DNA of 64,000 nucleotides from the NCBI GenBank assembly GCA_002197995.1, contig NGZR01000008.1:496001-560000 (forward strand), in the 5' to 3' direction. Under the pieces are notes generated by a model that was given only the letters and a program-made list of their open reading frames with translations, made no database searches and had not been told where the DNA came from. Each line of letters begins with the position of its first letter. Positions within the stretch are counted from its first letter, which is position 1. A program made the position numbers and the translations under genes. This document shows positions 12,874 to 22,932 of this stretch, in pieces. The DNA is from Gaeumannomyces sp. JS-464. Lineage: Eukaryota > Ascomycota > Sordariomycetes > Magnaporthales > Magnaporthaceae.

Positions 12874-13680
12874 ATGTCCTTTACTTATAAAAAGGCAACT
12901 GTTAAAATACCTGCCTTGCAGGGGCCCTTTAATTTGGAGGCGTGGAAGCGCGCCGTTAAGGTGCATTTAATCGCGAGCGGCGCCGACGATTACATTGGCG
13001 ACAACCCGCCTTTTTAACCCGACGATCCGGCCGCTTTTAAAGCTTAAAAGGCTAAAAGGGTCCTCGCTTGGTACTTTATTAAGCAGTTAATTACGGAGGT
13101 TACTAACGAGCTTAAGCGATAAGGCTGGAGCTCCAAAACCGACGATTCCGCCCGCGACCTTAGGGCTTTTTAACTCGCCGTTACCACCAAAATTAGCCAA
13201 AGTACCGACGCTTAACTCGATAGCTTAATGGAGGAGTTTGTTAGCTTCGAAATATCCAAATACAACGACGTTAAAAAATACGCCAACCGTTAGCTCGAGC
13301 TTAAAAAATAAATGGAGGAAGCCGGCGTTGTAATTCCGGACCGTTTTCTCGTTAGTCACCTTGTTAAGGGTTTCCGAAAGCATTATCTAGTCGCCGTTAC
13401 CGTCGCCTTAAGCGCCCATCCAGTGCCCGCCGGCCGCACCCCGATCCAAATCATCCAAGCCGTTATCGAAAACGTAATTACTTTCGAGCCGACCGACCTT
13501 TCCCTAACCAATACTAACGCGCCCACCGCTTGCACCAAAAGGAACTGTTTAGTGGTTTTTCGCCTACCTTACCACGACCGGTGCGGCAAGCACCATACAA
13601 AAGGCGACGACGGGTGCTGGCTACTGCACCCTAAGCTGGAGGAGGAATATTACAAGCAAAAGCAACAGGGCGCTGCATAG
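12874..13680 (+). pseudogene. Copia-type gag polyprotein, RIP stops
   Basis: One frame of 269 codons starts at 12874 (MSFTYKKATVKIPALQG...). It has the fold expected of Copia gag (UBN2/DUF4219-like: PFNLEAWKRAVKVHL near the N-terminus) and ends with a Cys/His segment CGKHHTKGDDGCW resembling the retro-element zinc knuckle, followed by HPKLEEEY. Five or more TAA codons interrupt it in frame (first at 13015-13017). All fit CAA, CAG or TGG codons hit by RIP, and no frameshift is needed. Gag proteins form the particle that packages element RNA. No pol follows before the right LTR. Confidence 0.72.
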
Positions 13681-13875
13681 GCTACAAGAACAGGAAGGGC
13701 TGGAAGAGCTAACCCCCGGGCCGTTAATTATACTGCTGCAGTGCCTATTAACCGCGGTAGCGCTGGACAGTATGCCATGTAATCGAAAAACCCCACCACG
13801 GATATTAAGCTGTGGGCAGGAGTTGCCAACTGAAAATAGCTTCACTTTTGTGACGCTTTCGTGGTTGTAAGGGGG

Positions 13876-14022
13876 TGTGAGGAGTTGGCCCGTGCGCCGG
13901 CGCCCTACTTTACCCATAAGAGCGTTACTCACTAGATAGTCACCTTTTACGAGGACCACGGACAATACAAAGCTGTTTCCCTCTTTTGATGGCGGCCTTG
14001 CGGCCGCCCTGCACCTCCAACA
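13876..14022 (+). repeat. Right LTR of the gag-only Copia element
   Basis: This is the 147-bp partner of 12300-12446. It is GC-richer and apparently closer to the unmutated sequence. It is followed directly by the target-site copy GTGTC and by the resumed LINE ORF1. Confidence 0.85.
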
Positions 14023-14280
14023 GTGTCGCTGCTTCCCGCGTGTTTGAAAACGCGTTGGGAGGATCCACCGTCGTAGCGTGCCGATTGGCCGCGAGCCCAA
14101 AATCGATCGCCATCGATTTTTGGCCCGCGCCGTCGGCGCGCGCACGATGCGGCATCGATCCGGGGTCGAGTTGGCTGCGAGGGGTTCGATTTTGGCGTTA
14201 GAATTGGATTATTTGGAAAGGCTAACCGGCTACGCGTTTTTAAGGTCGCAGCAGCTCTTTTCCGTTTAAGTAAATTATAT

Positions 14281-15456
14281 AATAAAAGGTTTTTATATAT
14301 TAAAATATTTAATTTTGCATATATAAAACCGTTTAAATTATATTAATAACTTTTATATTTATAAAGTTATTTACGTTTTTTAAATGTTATAATCTTTACA
14401 CAATTTATTAGTAAACCTTAACAGTTTGCATATATTTGCTTTATTTGCGATATATATATTAACCGTTAATATTAAAATGCATTGTAAATTTATATTATAT
14501 GTTACAGCTTTCACATTTTATAATTATAATTACTGCTTATTTTACCGATCTTTATTCGATTTTTAATTGCGTTGTAAAAACAGTACGTTTACACGGAAAA
14601 TGGTGGCCGGACAGGGGGTAACTTGACTTAGGAGTTAACGTGGGCTCGGCCTGTACTGGTTTTGCAAAGTTTCACGCCGGCTTTTGTTTGGCTTTGATTC
14701 TCGTTCAGATATCATCTGCTTGCTCCCTTACCTGCCCTACTTATTTGGTACACCAAAAAGGTGATAAAGCGGTAGAGTGGTGCAATGGTTCTTTTGCTCG
14801 AGCCCCGTCGGGATGTTGACGAGATCAGAATTTGTTTTAACGCGTTGTGCTCAATCCGGGGTCCAGGGAGGTGGCTGGGCGGGGAGCCCTCCTATTTCGC
14901 ACGGCGATCGATTAAAAAACGACCCATCCATTTGCGGTTCATGCGAATCCATATAATCCAAAATTAGCCGTACAAGGTACATACCAGCACCTTCCGAGCC
15001 AGCTTCGTTTTTAATTCCCCGATTGGGGAACAGGCTGACAGGACCAGAAGGCGCTGTCGCGGGGCGGCCCGTGGTTTGACATTTCCGCCTCCGGGGTGTC
15101 AGCTGTGGGGAAGGAACCATCGTGCCGGGTTTTGGTGATGGCGGACACCCCGGATGGCGGCGATGATGATGAGTCGCCCTAGCCCATGGGGGTCGATGGT
15201 TATGCGCCCCATAGTTCATAAGGAAATGCCCACGGGCGCAGCGGTGGCCTGGACGACGACAAGGCCGAGGATTGAGGGCTTGGAAGACGGTGAGCTGCAT
15301 CGAGTTGGGTGATTTGTGCCGTGCAGGATGAAAATGACCTTCCAGAAACCCTCGCTCTTTCCTGTTCCATTAATATATAATAAAGACGATTGCAATTAGT
15401 CCTTTGTTCCGGAGTAGAAATCCCTGGCATTCGATAAACTGGATCTCTCGTTACTC
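14281..15456. other. Transition from RIP-mutated to normal DNA; no gene recognised
   Basis: 14281-14590 is AT-rich and unrecognised. From about 14600 the composition becomes balanced and from 14800 GC-rich. The minus-strand frames at 14851-15300 and 15200-15478 are open but of odd composition (Pro, Arg, His rich) and lack a recognisable domain. They overlap the 3' side of the ankyrin gene and may simply be its untranslated region. Confidence 0.4.
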
Positions 15457-17191
15457 TTAAAACATCTCCCTCATCCAATCCTGCCGCTGGGTGCCGTAAT
15501 TTTGCTGAAGCACGTCCGCCGCTGTCCGACCCTCCTTGTCCCGGATGCTTGTACTAATTCCTTGCTGACACAAAGCCATGGCAGCATGTTTGAGATACAA
15601 CAAATCCGCATCCTGGTCGAGTAGCCGGTGAAGCGCAGTTCTTCCAGCCCGGTCGACGACGCTGATATCTTTGACTGCCTTTGCCAACATCTGTATGCAG
15701 TCGACGGCAACAGCGCGTCGCGCACGGGTGGGGGGCCGCTTGTTGGACATACAGCAGCTGACTGCTTTAACCATTTTAAGCAATGGCGTATCTCCCTCAC
15801 TATCCCGTGTTTCGGATCGGCGCCTGAGGCGAGGAGGGTAGCGATCAAATCGGGGTGTCGTTCAGAAAGTTCGTTGGCGACGAAGTGCACTGTGTATCCC
15901 CACGGAGGTGTGACGAATTAGCAAGAAAGAGGCGGAGCAAGAGACAGCTAGCCCTAACAGCTTTTGAAATCGGCGTGAACTTACAAGCATTGCTGCCATG
16001 AGGATGGCGAGAGCATGACCGGGAATTCACATATTCTTGGACTGACCGCAAGCTGGTGTTTGCGCCACGTTCCAAAAGAAGCTGTGTGATATCAAGGCCC
16101 CGTCCGCAGTAGTTTGCAGCATAGTGCAAGGGCGCGAGTCCGTTAGGCGAGTATGCGTTGACATCAACTCCCCAGTCCAGCCAAAACCGGACCATAGGCA
16201 GGTCCTGTCTCTCCACAGCAGCACAAAGTGCCTTGGGCATCAGCTTCACCGAATTTTTGGGCAGCCTGGCGAGGAGCGGATGTGCGATTTCCGAGAACTC
16301 CTCCTCGGTCCAGCCGTTGAGCCCATGAGTCGCCTCTGGAAGGATTATCAAATCCGGATCCTGGATGCCGGCATGGACGAGGCATTTGACCACGTCAAGG
16401 TAATACTCCCACGATCCGAGCGGAAACCGTCGAGAACCTTGTCAGATACTGCAGCGCCTCTGCTGATTGCCCATTTGAGCATCTCAATCCCGCCCGCATT
16501 GAGTGCACGCGTTGCCTGCCATCCTCTTCTCGTCAGTGCTTTCTCTAATGGTGAAAGAACGCAGGTAGGAAAACTGGGTACTGTTTGAGGCTTCGGAGCT
16601 TACAAAAGATAAATCCTGGTAAATTCCATCCGATATTTCCATGTTGAGGTCGAGGCCACGGCTGATCAGAAAATCGATAATGTCGAGAGTAGGCTGACAT
16701 GTGGCGTCTTTTCTTCGCACGGCACCATTCAAGCCGCAGACATACATCAGGTTGACGTCGGCGCCAGAGTCAACCAGCAAATGCACGAGATCGCTGCCCA
16801 GAGGCTTCTCACCACGCGGGCAATTCCCGCAATAGTCGCTCATGACGGCGTAGTGCAGTGGCGTGTACACGTCTCCGCTCAAGAAGGCGTCGGCGTTGGG
16901 GTCTGAGCCCAGGGCAAGGAGCAGACATGCCACGTCTCTGTGGCGCTCCAGAGCGGCCTCGTGGAGAACGGTGACACCGTAGATATAGGTCTGACTGGGC
17001 CGCCGCCATTGAGGATGCAGGTCGTGGAGGCCATCGATGTCGATGGTCGGGGCCCGGATTAGGACTGACTTTATTGCGTCCAAGTCACCTGCGCGAGCAG
17101 CCTCGAGAAACTGGCGCGCATCGTTATCATCTGGGTCGACCTGGCGGCCCGCCGCCGCTTCGGATCGACGTTCATACTCCCACTCCGACAT
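15457..17191 (-). CDS. Ankyrin-repeat protein (two apparent frameshifts)
   Basis: The protein has several ankyrin repeats, helical protein-binding modules; its partner is unknown. The proposed start is 17191 (MSEWEYERRSEA). Exon 1 is 17191-16604, followed by a 61-bp intron (GTAAGC...TTAGAG), then exon 2 16542-15985, an intron with GTAAGT donor and CACAG acceptor (15984-15890), and exon 3 15889-15457. Repeat signatures include YGVTVLHEAALE, YTPLHYAVM, LVDSGADVNL, GLAPLHYAANY, LLLERGANTS and AGRTALHRLL. The reading frame must shift by one base near 16410 and again near 15808, where GAAACACGG would read through with one more A. These may be sequencing errors or real lesions. It is the first gene next to the repeat block. 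Confidence 0.7.
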
Positions 17192-17769
17192 GACCGGAGG
17201 GACGGATGGGCGTCCGTTGAGCGTGATACCTGCGCGCGGAAAGGAATTGGGAGCGGTGAAGGAAGTTGAGGGCCAGGTGTGTGGTGAGAGCGCAAACCAC
17301 GTGCAATTGGATGGACGGGGAGCCACGGCCGGTGGCAGCCACCTGCGCTGGGCGATGCTGTGGCGTCCAGTTGGCGCTTGTGTGCCAAGCCTGCAGGGGC
17401 CCGATGTATGGAAGGGAGGGGCTGGCCAACCCGCGAACGGCATAAAGCCGACAGCATCAAGCCAGAGTTAATTCCGACGATTGTAGCTCCGACCTTGCGA
17501 TAGCAACCCGTGGGCACCAACGATTTGCCATTGCTTTCATTATTTCCACGGCAGCCATTCCCGCCGTGATAATTCCGTCAAGTTCCTGGTGGCCTCATGA
17601 AAGAGAAGAATCCCAAACTCGGGATCTCCCAAAATAAATAACGCGAAAATTTCCACAAAACCGCCATGCCTTGTTTTAGAGCAAACCCACGCACGCTGGA
17701 AGTCCGCGCCTGCGAGCGACACGTGCTTCCCACATTTTTACCTGCTCAAACGCTTGCCCACGTCCACCC
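17192..17769. other. Intergenic region between divergent ankyrin and SDR genes
   Basis: This is the shared upstream region of two divergently oriented genes. The ankyrin frame stays open upstream to 17443 without a better start. I see no convincing TATA box or repeat. Confidence 0.4.
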
Positions 17770-18747
17770 ATGTCCTACAAACATTCAGTCATCGTCACGG
17801 GTGGGACCGTGGGCCTTGGCTACAATGCAGCCCTCAAGGTCGCCAAGGACAAGCCCGACTACCTCGTCGTGGTCGCCTCCCGCAGCGACAAGAAAAGGGC
17901 CGCCGAAAGCATCAACGCAGCCCTGCGCCAGAAAAACACAATCTTCATGCCCCTAGACCTCAGCAACCCATCCAACGTGCGCAGCTTCGCCGCCGCCTGG
18001 GTCGCCGACGCCACCAAGCCGCCGCTCAAAGCCCTCGTCCTGAACGCCGCCCTACAGTTCCCCGGCAGCGCCCTGGTCCTCACGCCCAGAGCCGGACCGC
18101 CTCGAGAAGACCTTCGCCATCGCCCACGCCGACCACGCCCTGCTCTTCCACCTGCTGGCCCCGCGCCTGGCCGCGGACGGCGCGCGCGTCGTCGTCGTCG
18201 CCAGCGGCGTGCACGACCCGCCCAGAAGAGCGGCCTGCCCGACGCCGTCTACACCACCGCCGACGCCGTCGCCCACCCGGCAGACGTCCCCGGCGGCGAC
18301 GGCCGGCCGCCACTACGCCAACGCTAAGCTGTGCAACGTGCTGTGGGCGTACGCGCTGGCGCGCCACCTCGAGGAGCGGGGCTTGCAGCGCCGCGTCACC
18401 GTCACCGCCTTCGACCGGGCCTCATGCCCGGCACGGGGCTGGCGCGCGAGTACTCTGCCTTTGAGCGCTTCCTGTGGAACCACGGTCATGCCGCGCATTC
18501 TCCCGGTCCTGCGCATGTGTTGTTTAAAAACATCCATTCGCCCCGGGATCGGGCGACAACTTGGCCCGCCTGGCCGTCGCCGCCGATGTCGAGGGTGTGA
18601 CGGGCAGGTACTTTGAGGGGCCCAAGGAGATACCCGAGCAAGGACAGCTATGTGGAGAGCAAGCAGGAGGATCTGTGGGAGTGGACCATCAACTATGCGG
18701 CTGGAGGCGACCCGGCCAGGATTGCGCAATTCAGGGCGTTCCAATAA
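17770..18747 (+). pseudogene. Short-chain dehydrogenase/reductase, broken by multiple frameshifts
   Basis: This is a classical NAD(P)-dependent SDR of about 320 residues. From the start at 17770 (MSYKHSVIVTGGTVGLG) the Rossmann motif TGGTVGLG, the NAAL variant of the NAG motif (about residue 98) and, in another frame, the active-site Y-x3-K (HYANAKLCN, about 18310) are present. The C-terminal part (GRYFEG, YVESKQEDLWEW) belongs to the fungal SDR group related to retinol dehydrogenases and protochlorophyllide reductase-like proteins. The frame changes near 18085, 18215, 18303, 18415, 18480, 18545 and 18640, far more often than in other genes here. I therefore call it a probable pseudogene. The substrate is unknown. 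Confidence 0.65.
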
Positions 18748-18897
18748 GAGACCTCTCCAATGAGGGTGTATGGATTTACGGCATAATTAGCGAGCGAAGA
18801 CCTGTATGATTATCGAGAGACTGGGAATTCTCTACTTTTCAGTAATACCGACCTCTTTTTGATCTACGGAGAAAGCACTCGATAGCGCTGCTGTATA

Positions 18898-20757
18898 AGT
18901 CAAGACCCCTGTTTTGCGCCACCCCCACTTCCGGCCACCCCAATTCTCAACACCATGCATCCAACACGCCAATTTCATTCCGCAATTGTGATCTTTCCTA
19001 GCCAACTACAATACAATCGGATATATCATCCGAATCGTCAAATGCAGGAGATTCTGGTGGATCACTTGGCAGATCGCCATCCTCCTGTTGTGCACGCCTA
19101 ATGTCGCCAATCCGCACAAAAGCCTCGTTTGGGTCCGGCAACACCTTTTTTTTTTTCAACGGCCGTGCAACCCCCAATTCCGCCTCCAGGCGCCTGGTTT
19201 TTCGCTCGCACGTAACTAAAGCGATATCTTTTTCGTTGTAGGCCTTAGTAAGCTTTTGGAACAACAAACGGGCCGTCCGGCCGAGCCGGAAGTTGTGGGC
19301 AAAGGTGGCCATTTGGGTACGCATCTGGAGGGTCGTTTTGGGAGTTGCCACAACCATATCAAATGGCATGGAGTACTTGGAATAGGTACTTTAAGCAACC
19401 CTTTCGGCCTCCAAAGCATCCTTTGCAGCCTGGGACGCTTTAGCGTTGCTATTTTCAAGGAGGAGAGGGCTTATAAGAGGCTTACTAATCCTTAGGGGCC
19501 ATAAGCCGGTGGCGGCCCAACCCGCCTTAATAATACGGGGTATAAGGGCCTCCTCTCTTGTTTTGTAATAGCAGTTGAGAAAATGACGTTTTCCTATCAC
19601 AATTAACGTGCAAAAGGCTGCAAAAAAGCCGCTATACCGGCGGTAAGCCTTTTTAACCGTGTTAAAAAACCGCTAAATCGAAAGGCTAAAAGACGTAAAA
19701 GCTGTGGGCGGGCAAATAAACGAGCTGAACGTTGTTGGATGCGCAAAAGTACATAAAGTCCTTTGTTGCGTGAGATCCGTAGCCGTTTAGGACTAAAAGC
19801 CGGCGATTTCCGGGGGTGGCCGGCACCGTATTCGGGAAGAAAATATCCTTAAGCCACTTTACACCCGTTTTATCGTCTATCCACCCCTTTTGTGTTACGT
19901 GGAATTTCCAAAGCTTAAATTTCTTTTAATCTTCCAAAGGAAACCACTGCTTTTGTACTAATAAACCTTTGAAAATGACGAGGGGGTCGAGCGCTTTTCC
20001 GGTGGCTAAAATACATTCGATAATGGTCGTTCAACCTCGCGTGCCGAAAGCTTTTTTTTGCAACGGCTTGCAGCTTTTAATACCCAAAACAAGGCCGTTG
20101 GATTCGAAGCCCTCCATAAGCCCGCATTCGTTAAAATTATATTTGTTTTCCGGCTTAATAGCCTTAACGGCAGGCACCTCCAAACGAGGCCACGCCCGGA
20201 TTACCTCCGTTAAAGCGCCGTTAACGCGTGCGTTTTTTATGCGCCGGGCTTTTTGGGTTTTAAAAATCGGGTATTTGGCTAAAAAACGAGCCACCCAACG
20301 CTTCCCGAAGGCTTAAGGGTCGCCGCCTTATTCGAGGGTACGGCTGGCGATATAACGCAACTTTCCGTAGGTCGAAAGGTACCCTAAAGCGATTTAAACG
20401 AGCACCCAATCAGCTAAAAAGAGCTTTTGGGAAGGGTTAACGCGTTAACGGTGCGCTTGTGCACGGCAAGAGGGCAGGCCGCCTCCAATCCGGCGCCGGA
20501 GGGTAAACCTCGGAATACCCCATGTTTTTAAGGCCGACTTAACAAAAGCGCCGGCACGCCCGCCCTCGAGGGCGCACGCGATCTCCGTTTCCGTATATTG
20601 CTTTATAAAGGGTCCGGCATTAAAATGCCCTAAAAAAGAGGTTAAAGGATTAATTGCTCGTTAAATGGCGACGCGTTGAAGTTGACGCGTTGAAAATCGG
20701 GTGGTTGGAATTGGGGTGGCCGGAAGTGGGGGGTGGCGCAAAACAGGGGTCTTAACT
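18898..20757 (-). mobile_element. pogo-like DNA transposon with 48-bp inverted repeats
   Basis: The terminal inverted repeats are nearly perfect over about 48 bp. The left begins AGTCAAGACCCCTGTTTTGC at 18898; the right is its complement ending at 20757. TA dinucleotides flank both ends (18896-18897 and 20758-20759). The element is about 1.86 kb and far less AT-rich than the pogo copies at 1-875, 3042 and 22933, so it is a different and probably younger family. The transposase is on the minus strand. The termini differ by few changes, suggesting recent insertion. Confidence 0.9.
18998..20650 (-). pseudogene. pogo-family DDE transposase, degenerate
   Basis: The transposase reads from about 20620 to 18998 on the minus strand. 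In order are a psq/CENP-B type helix-turn-helix (YTETEIACALEGG...), a second DNA-binding segment (ARFLAKYPIFKTQKARRI, about 20290-20240), the first DDE block as YNFNECG (Asp expected at the third position of the family FDE motif, Asn seen), the second as LLVLNGYGSH (Asp expected, Asn seen), a LIKAGW/ATGLWPL segment (about 19530), and a C-terminal coiled coil ending in PDPNEAFVRIGDIRRAQ. Both catalytic Asp positions read Asn, consistent with G-to-A mutation. Stops and frameshifts add to the decay. Confidence 0.82.
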
Positions 20758-20759
20758 TA

Positions 20760-21786
20760 TCTCTCCATTAGTAACGCTGCCTTACGGTCCTAATGCGACG
20801 CGCCCTGTGGACGACCGTAGGTTGTCTGGACAGCCTTGGAACGCACTTCGAAGGTTAAACAGGGTAGCAAGATTAGCTGAAAGAAGCTTTGCAAACAGCT
20901 TACGCTTATCGCCCGGCTAGCTAAGAGCTTGGTAAGCCTGCTGCCGGCGTGGGGTCCTAACGATTTTATCCGTTGGAGTGAGTGAGTGAGTGAGTATATT
21001 TAACGTCGGTAAAGTCGGGATCTACCAGTCCCTGCCTCCCAAGGAGCATACGACGTGCTAGCGCTACCTAAGCTTATTTACACCAGGCTATAGTGCTGCT
21101 ATCGAGGCGGCTAACAAATTAAACCCGAAGGCACACGGGGGTCGGGCCGCATTCCGGCGCTCCTTGTTGGTAAGCGGGCAATCGGCGGTAGGGCGTATAA
21201 TTATACGCCGGGGCGTTATAAAGCGCTGCGGGTGGTAGTAATGCTGTCGGCCGGCGGGTGTGCCGGAAAGGGGGTAAAGCCGGGTTTGGGAGGGGGAGGG
21301 GGTCTTCGAAACCTCCCCTGGGCCCGGCCGGAGGTGCGGGGGACTAACGAGCCTACTATTGGTCCCAATGGTTATCCGTTGGATTTAAGGTGTGGGTGTA
21401 CATTGTTGGAATCCGGACCTAAACTAGCGGCGGGACGGGTTTTAGTGCAAGGGTAAGCACTCACCCGCCGTCACCCCACCTAACCTTTTAAGGCGAGCTG
21501 GAGTTTCGGAAATAAAATGACGTAAAAAAAGATGAGCCTTGTTTAAGCACGTTAGCTCCAGCTTTACCAGGGAAACCCGAGGATGCTTACATGTTTTTAC
21601 ACAGTCTTCCTCCACTTGGGCAGGTTAGGAGCTTTTTCTCCGCTGAAATGTCGGCACATTGCATGGACCTTTGTGTCCCTAGCCTTCCCACAGGGTGTTA
21701 AAAAAGGATAAAAAGTTATTAACTACAAAATAATTTCAAAAAAAGTAAGAAAAAGGCAGTGGAAGGGTGGAATAACATAGGCCATA
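20760..21786. other. Unassigned block between two pogo elements, with a GAGT microsatellite
   Basis: The composition is balanced, unlike the RIP-mutated blocks. A (GAGT)n tract of about five units lies at 20975-20996. The only sizeable frame (21232-21456 plus) is Gly-rich and unrecognised. Part of this may be the end of an unrecognised repeat, but I cannot support a gene. Confidence 0.4.
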
Positions 21787-22469
21787 AGCCGGAGTACCCC
21801 TTGTTGGCCACCCCGCCGGCCCCACGGCCTCGAATCGTCGCGCGTACTTCAATTCTACGGGATTCCGTCAATTTTAATCCGTTTTCCTTACTTTTTGCTG
21901 CGCTCGAACGCTGAGATGCCTAAAAAACAGTATACAAAAGAAAAAGTCGAACGGGCCGTCGCCGCCGTGCAAGCGAAGGTCCCAATCGCGAGGGCCGCCC
22001 GATTTTAAGGTATACCAAGGTTTACCCTACGGTACCGTTTTAAAAGCACCCTATTTATTTAACAATTACAAAAATCCTATCAGCGGATAGCCCCGGAGCA
22101 AGAAAAGCGCCTAGCCGACTGGATCCTATTACAGGCTTTTTTAAAGCTCCCGCTAACATATGCAAAAGTCCGGTTTTTTGCACAAGAGATCCTTCGGCAA
22201 AGGGGCGCCTCCCAGCCTTTCGGGAAGCATTGGATTCGTGGCTTTTTAGGCCGATATCCAAAGGTCCGTACCGAAAAAAGCCGGCGCATAAAATTTGCAC
22301 GCGTTGGGAGGGCTATTACAAAGGTAATAAAAGCGTGGTAAAGGCGATTCCAAGTATTAAAGGTAGCTGGGATTAAGCCGGAAAATACGTATAACGCAAA
22401 CGAAAGCGGCTTTTAAAAGGGTAAAACGGGTAACGGGCTCGTTTTAAACCTCGCGAAAGCTCGGCTTTT

Positions 22470-22471
<2 letters not shown>

Positions 22472-22500
<29 letters not shown>
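22472..22500 (+). repeat. Poly(A) tract of 29 bases
   Basis: An uninterrupted run of A lies inside the pogo transposase remnant, presumably slippage expansion of a Lys-codon or A-rich stretch. It is the longest homopolymer in the window. Confidence 0.9.
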
Positions 22501-22503
<3 letters not shown>

Positions 22504-22932
22504 TGGATTTCGCATTTAAACCTCGTTTATCAAATGCATCTCGGCTATTAAGGTTTCGCTTTTCCCTTTTATTATTTTTAAAGGGAAAAGCGTGCAAAAG
22601 TAGTGGTTTTTAAAAAATTTAGGCCAATTCGAACGCTGGGAATTTATTATAACAAATAGCGGTTAAACTACTAACCTGTTACAACCAGGCTTTTGCTTTT
22701 AAAGTAGGGCCGTTTAAAGGAGGTGTTTAAAACAATACGCTTATTAAAAGGTTTGGTAAACTTAGTAATAATAGTTTAATTGCTAGCCTAAAAAAGGTGT
22801 TTTAAAGCTAACTTAAGTTAACTAATGCCAAAGCCTTAGTTTAAACTATTTAATACAATAGGAAACTTTTCCTTTTTATAATTATTTGCCTGCCTTTACT
22901 CGTCGGATATATTAGCTATATTATAACCCATA

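Larger units (their letters stand above)
12300..14022 (+). mobile_element. Non-autonomous Copia-type LTR element carrying only gag
   Basis: Two 147-bp direct repeats, 12300-12446 and 13876-14022, both begin TG and end CA (CTCCAACA). They flank about 1.43 kb. The left LTR is followed by GGTTATAAGCC, a plausible primer-binding site, and the right LTR is preceded by a purine run (GTAAGGGGG), a plausible polypurine tract. The flanking 5-mers are GTGTT and GTGTC, a target-site duplication differing by one C-to-T change. The interior has one gag-like frame only, with no room for protease, integrase or reverse transcriptase. The left LTR is more RIP-mutated than the right. Confidence 0.82.
11190..14155 (-). 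pseudogene. LINE ORF1 (gag-like nucleic-acid-binding protein), split by an LTR element
   Basis: ORF1 starts with the ATG at 14155 (MPHRARADGAG...) and reads to 14023. It then resumes at 12299 on the other side of the inserted Copia element, continuing into a helical, Lys/Glu-rich coiled-coil-like segment (12209-11973). Near 11240 a Cys motif (KCINCNKPYPA) matches the last zinc knuckle seen in Tad ORF1 proteins. ORF1 proteins coat the element RNA before target-primed reverse transcription. RIP stops are frequent downstream of the insertion but scarce in the short 5' piece. Confidence 0.65.
7400..14280 (-). mobile_element. Tad-like LINE (non-LTR retrotransposon), RIP-mutated, interrupted by a Copia element
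   Basis: This is a minus-strand non-LTR retrotransposon with the Tad order: ORF1 (14155 down to about 11190, with a retroviral-type Cys knuckle near 11240), then ORF2 with apurinic-type endonuclease (about 10760-10060), reverse transcriptase (about 9560-8300) and a C-terminal region ending near 7480. It is strongly RIP-mutated except for its 5' end beyond 14022, which is much more GC-rich. The 3' boundary is not defined because I could not see a poly(A) tail or target-site duplication. A Copia-type element (12300-14022) sits inside ORF1. Confidence 0.78.

Noticed and set aside
20975..20996. Possible CRISPR-like repeat
   Set aside because: It is a simple GAGT microsatellite without spacers; a CRISPR array is not expected in a fungal nucleus.
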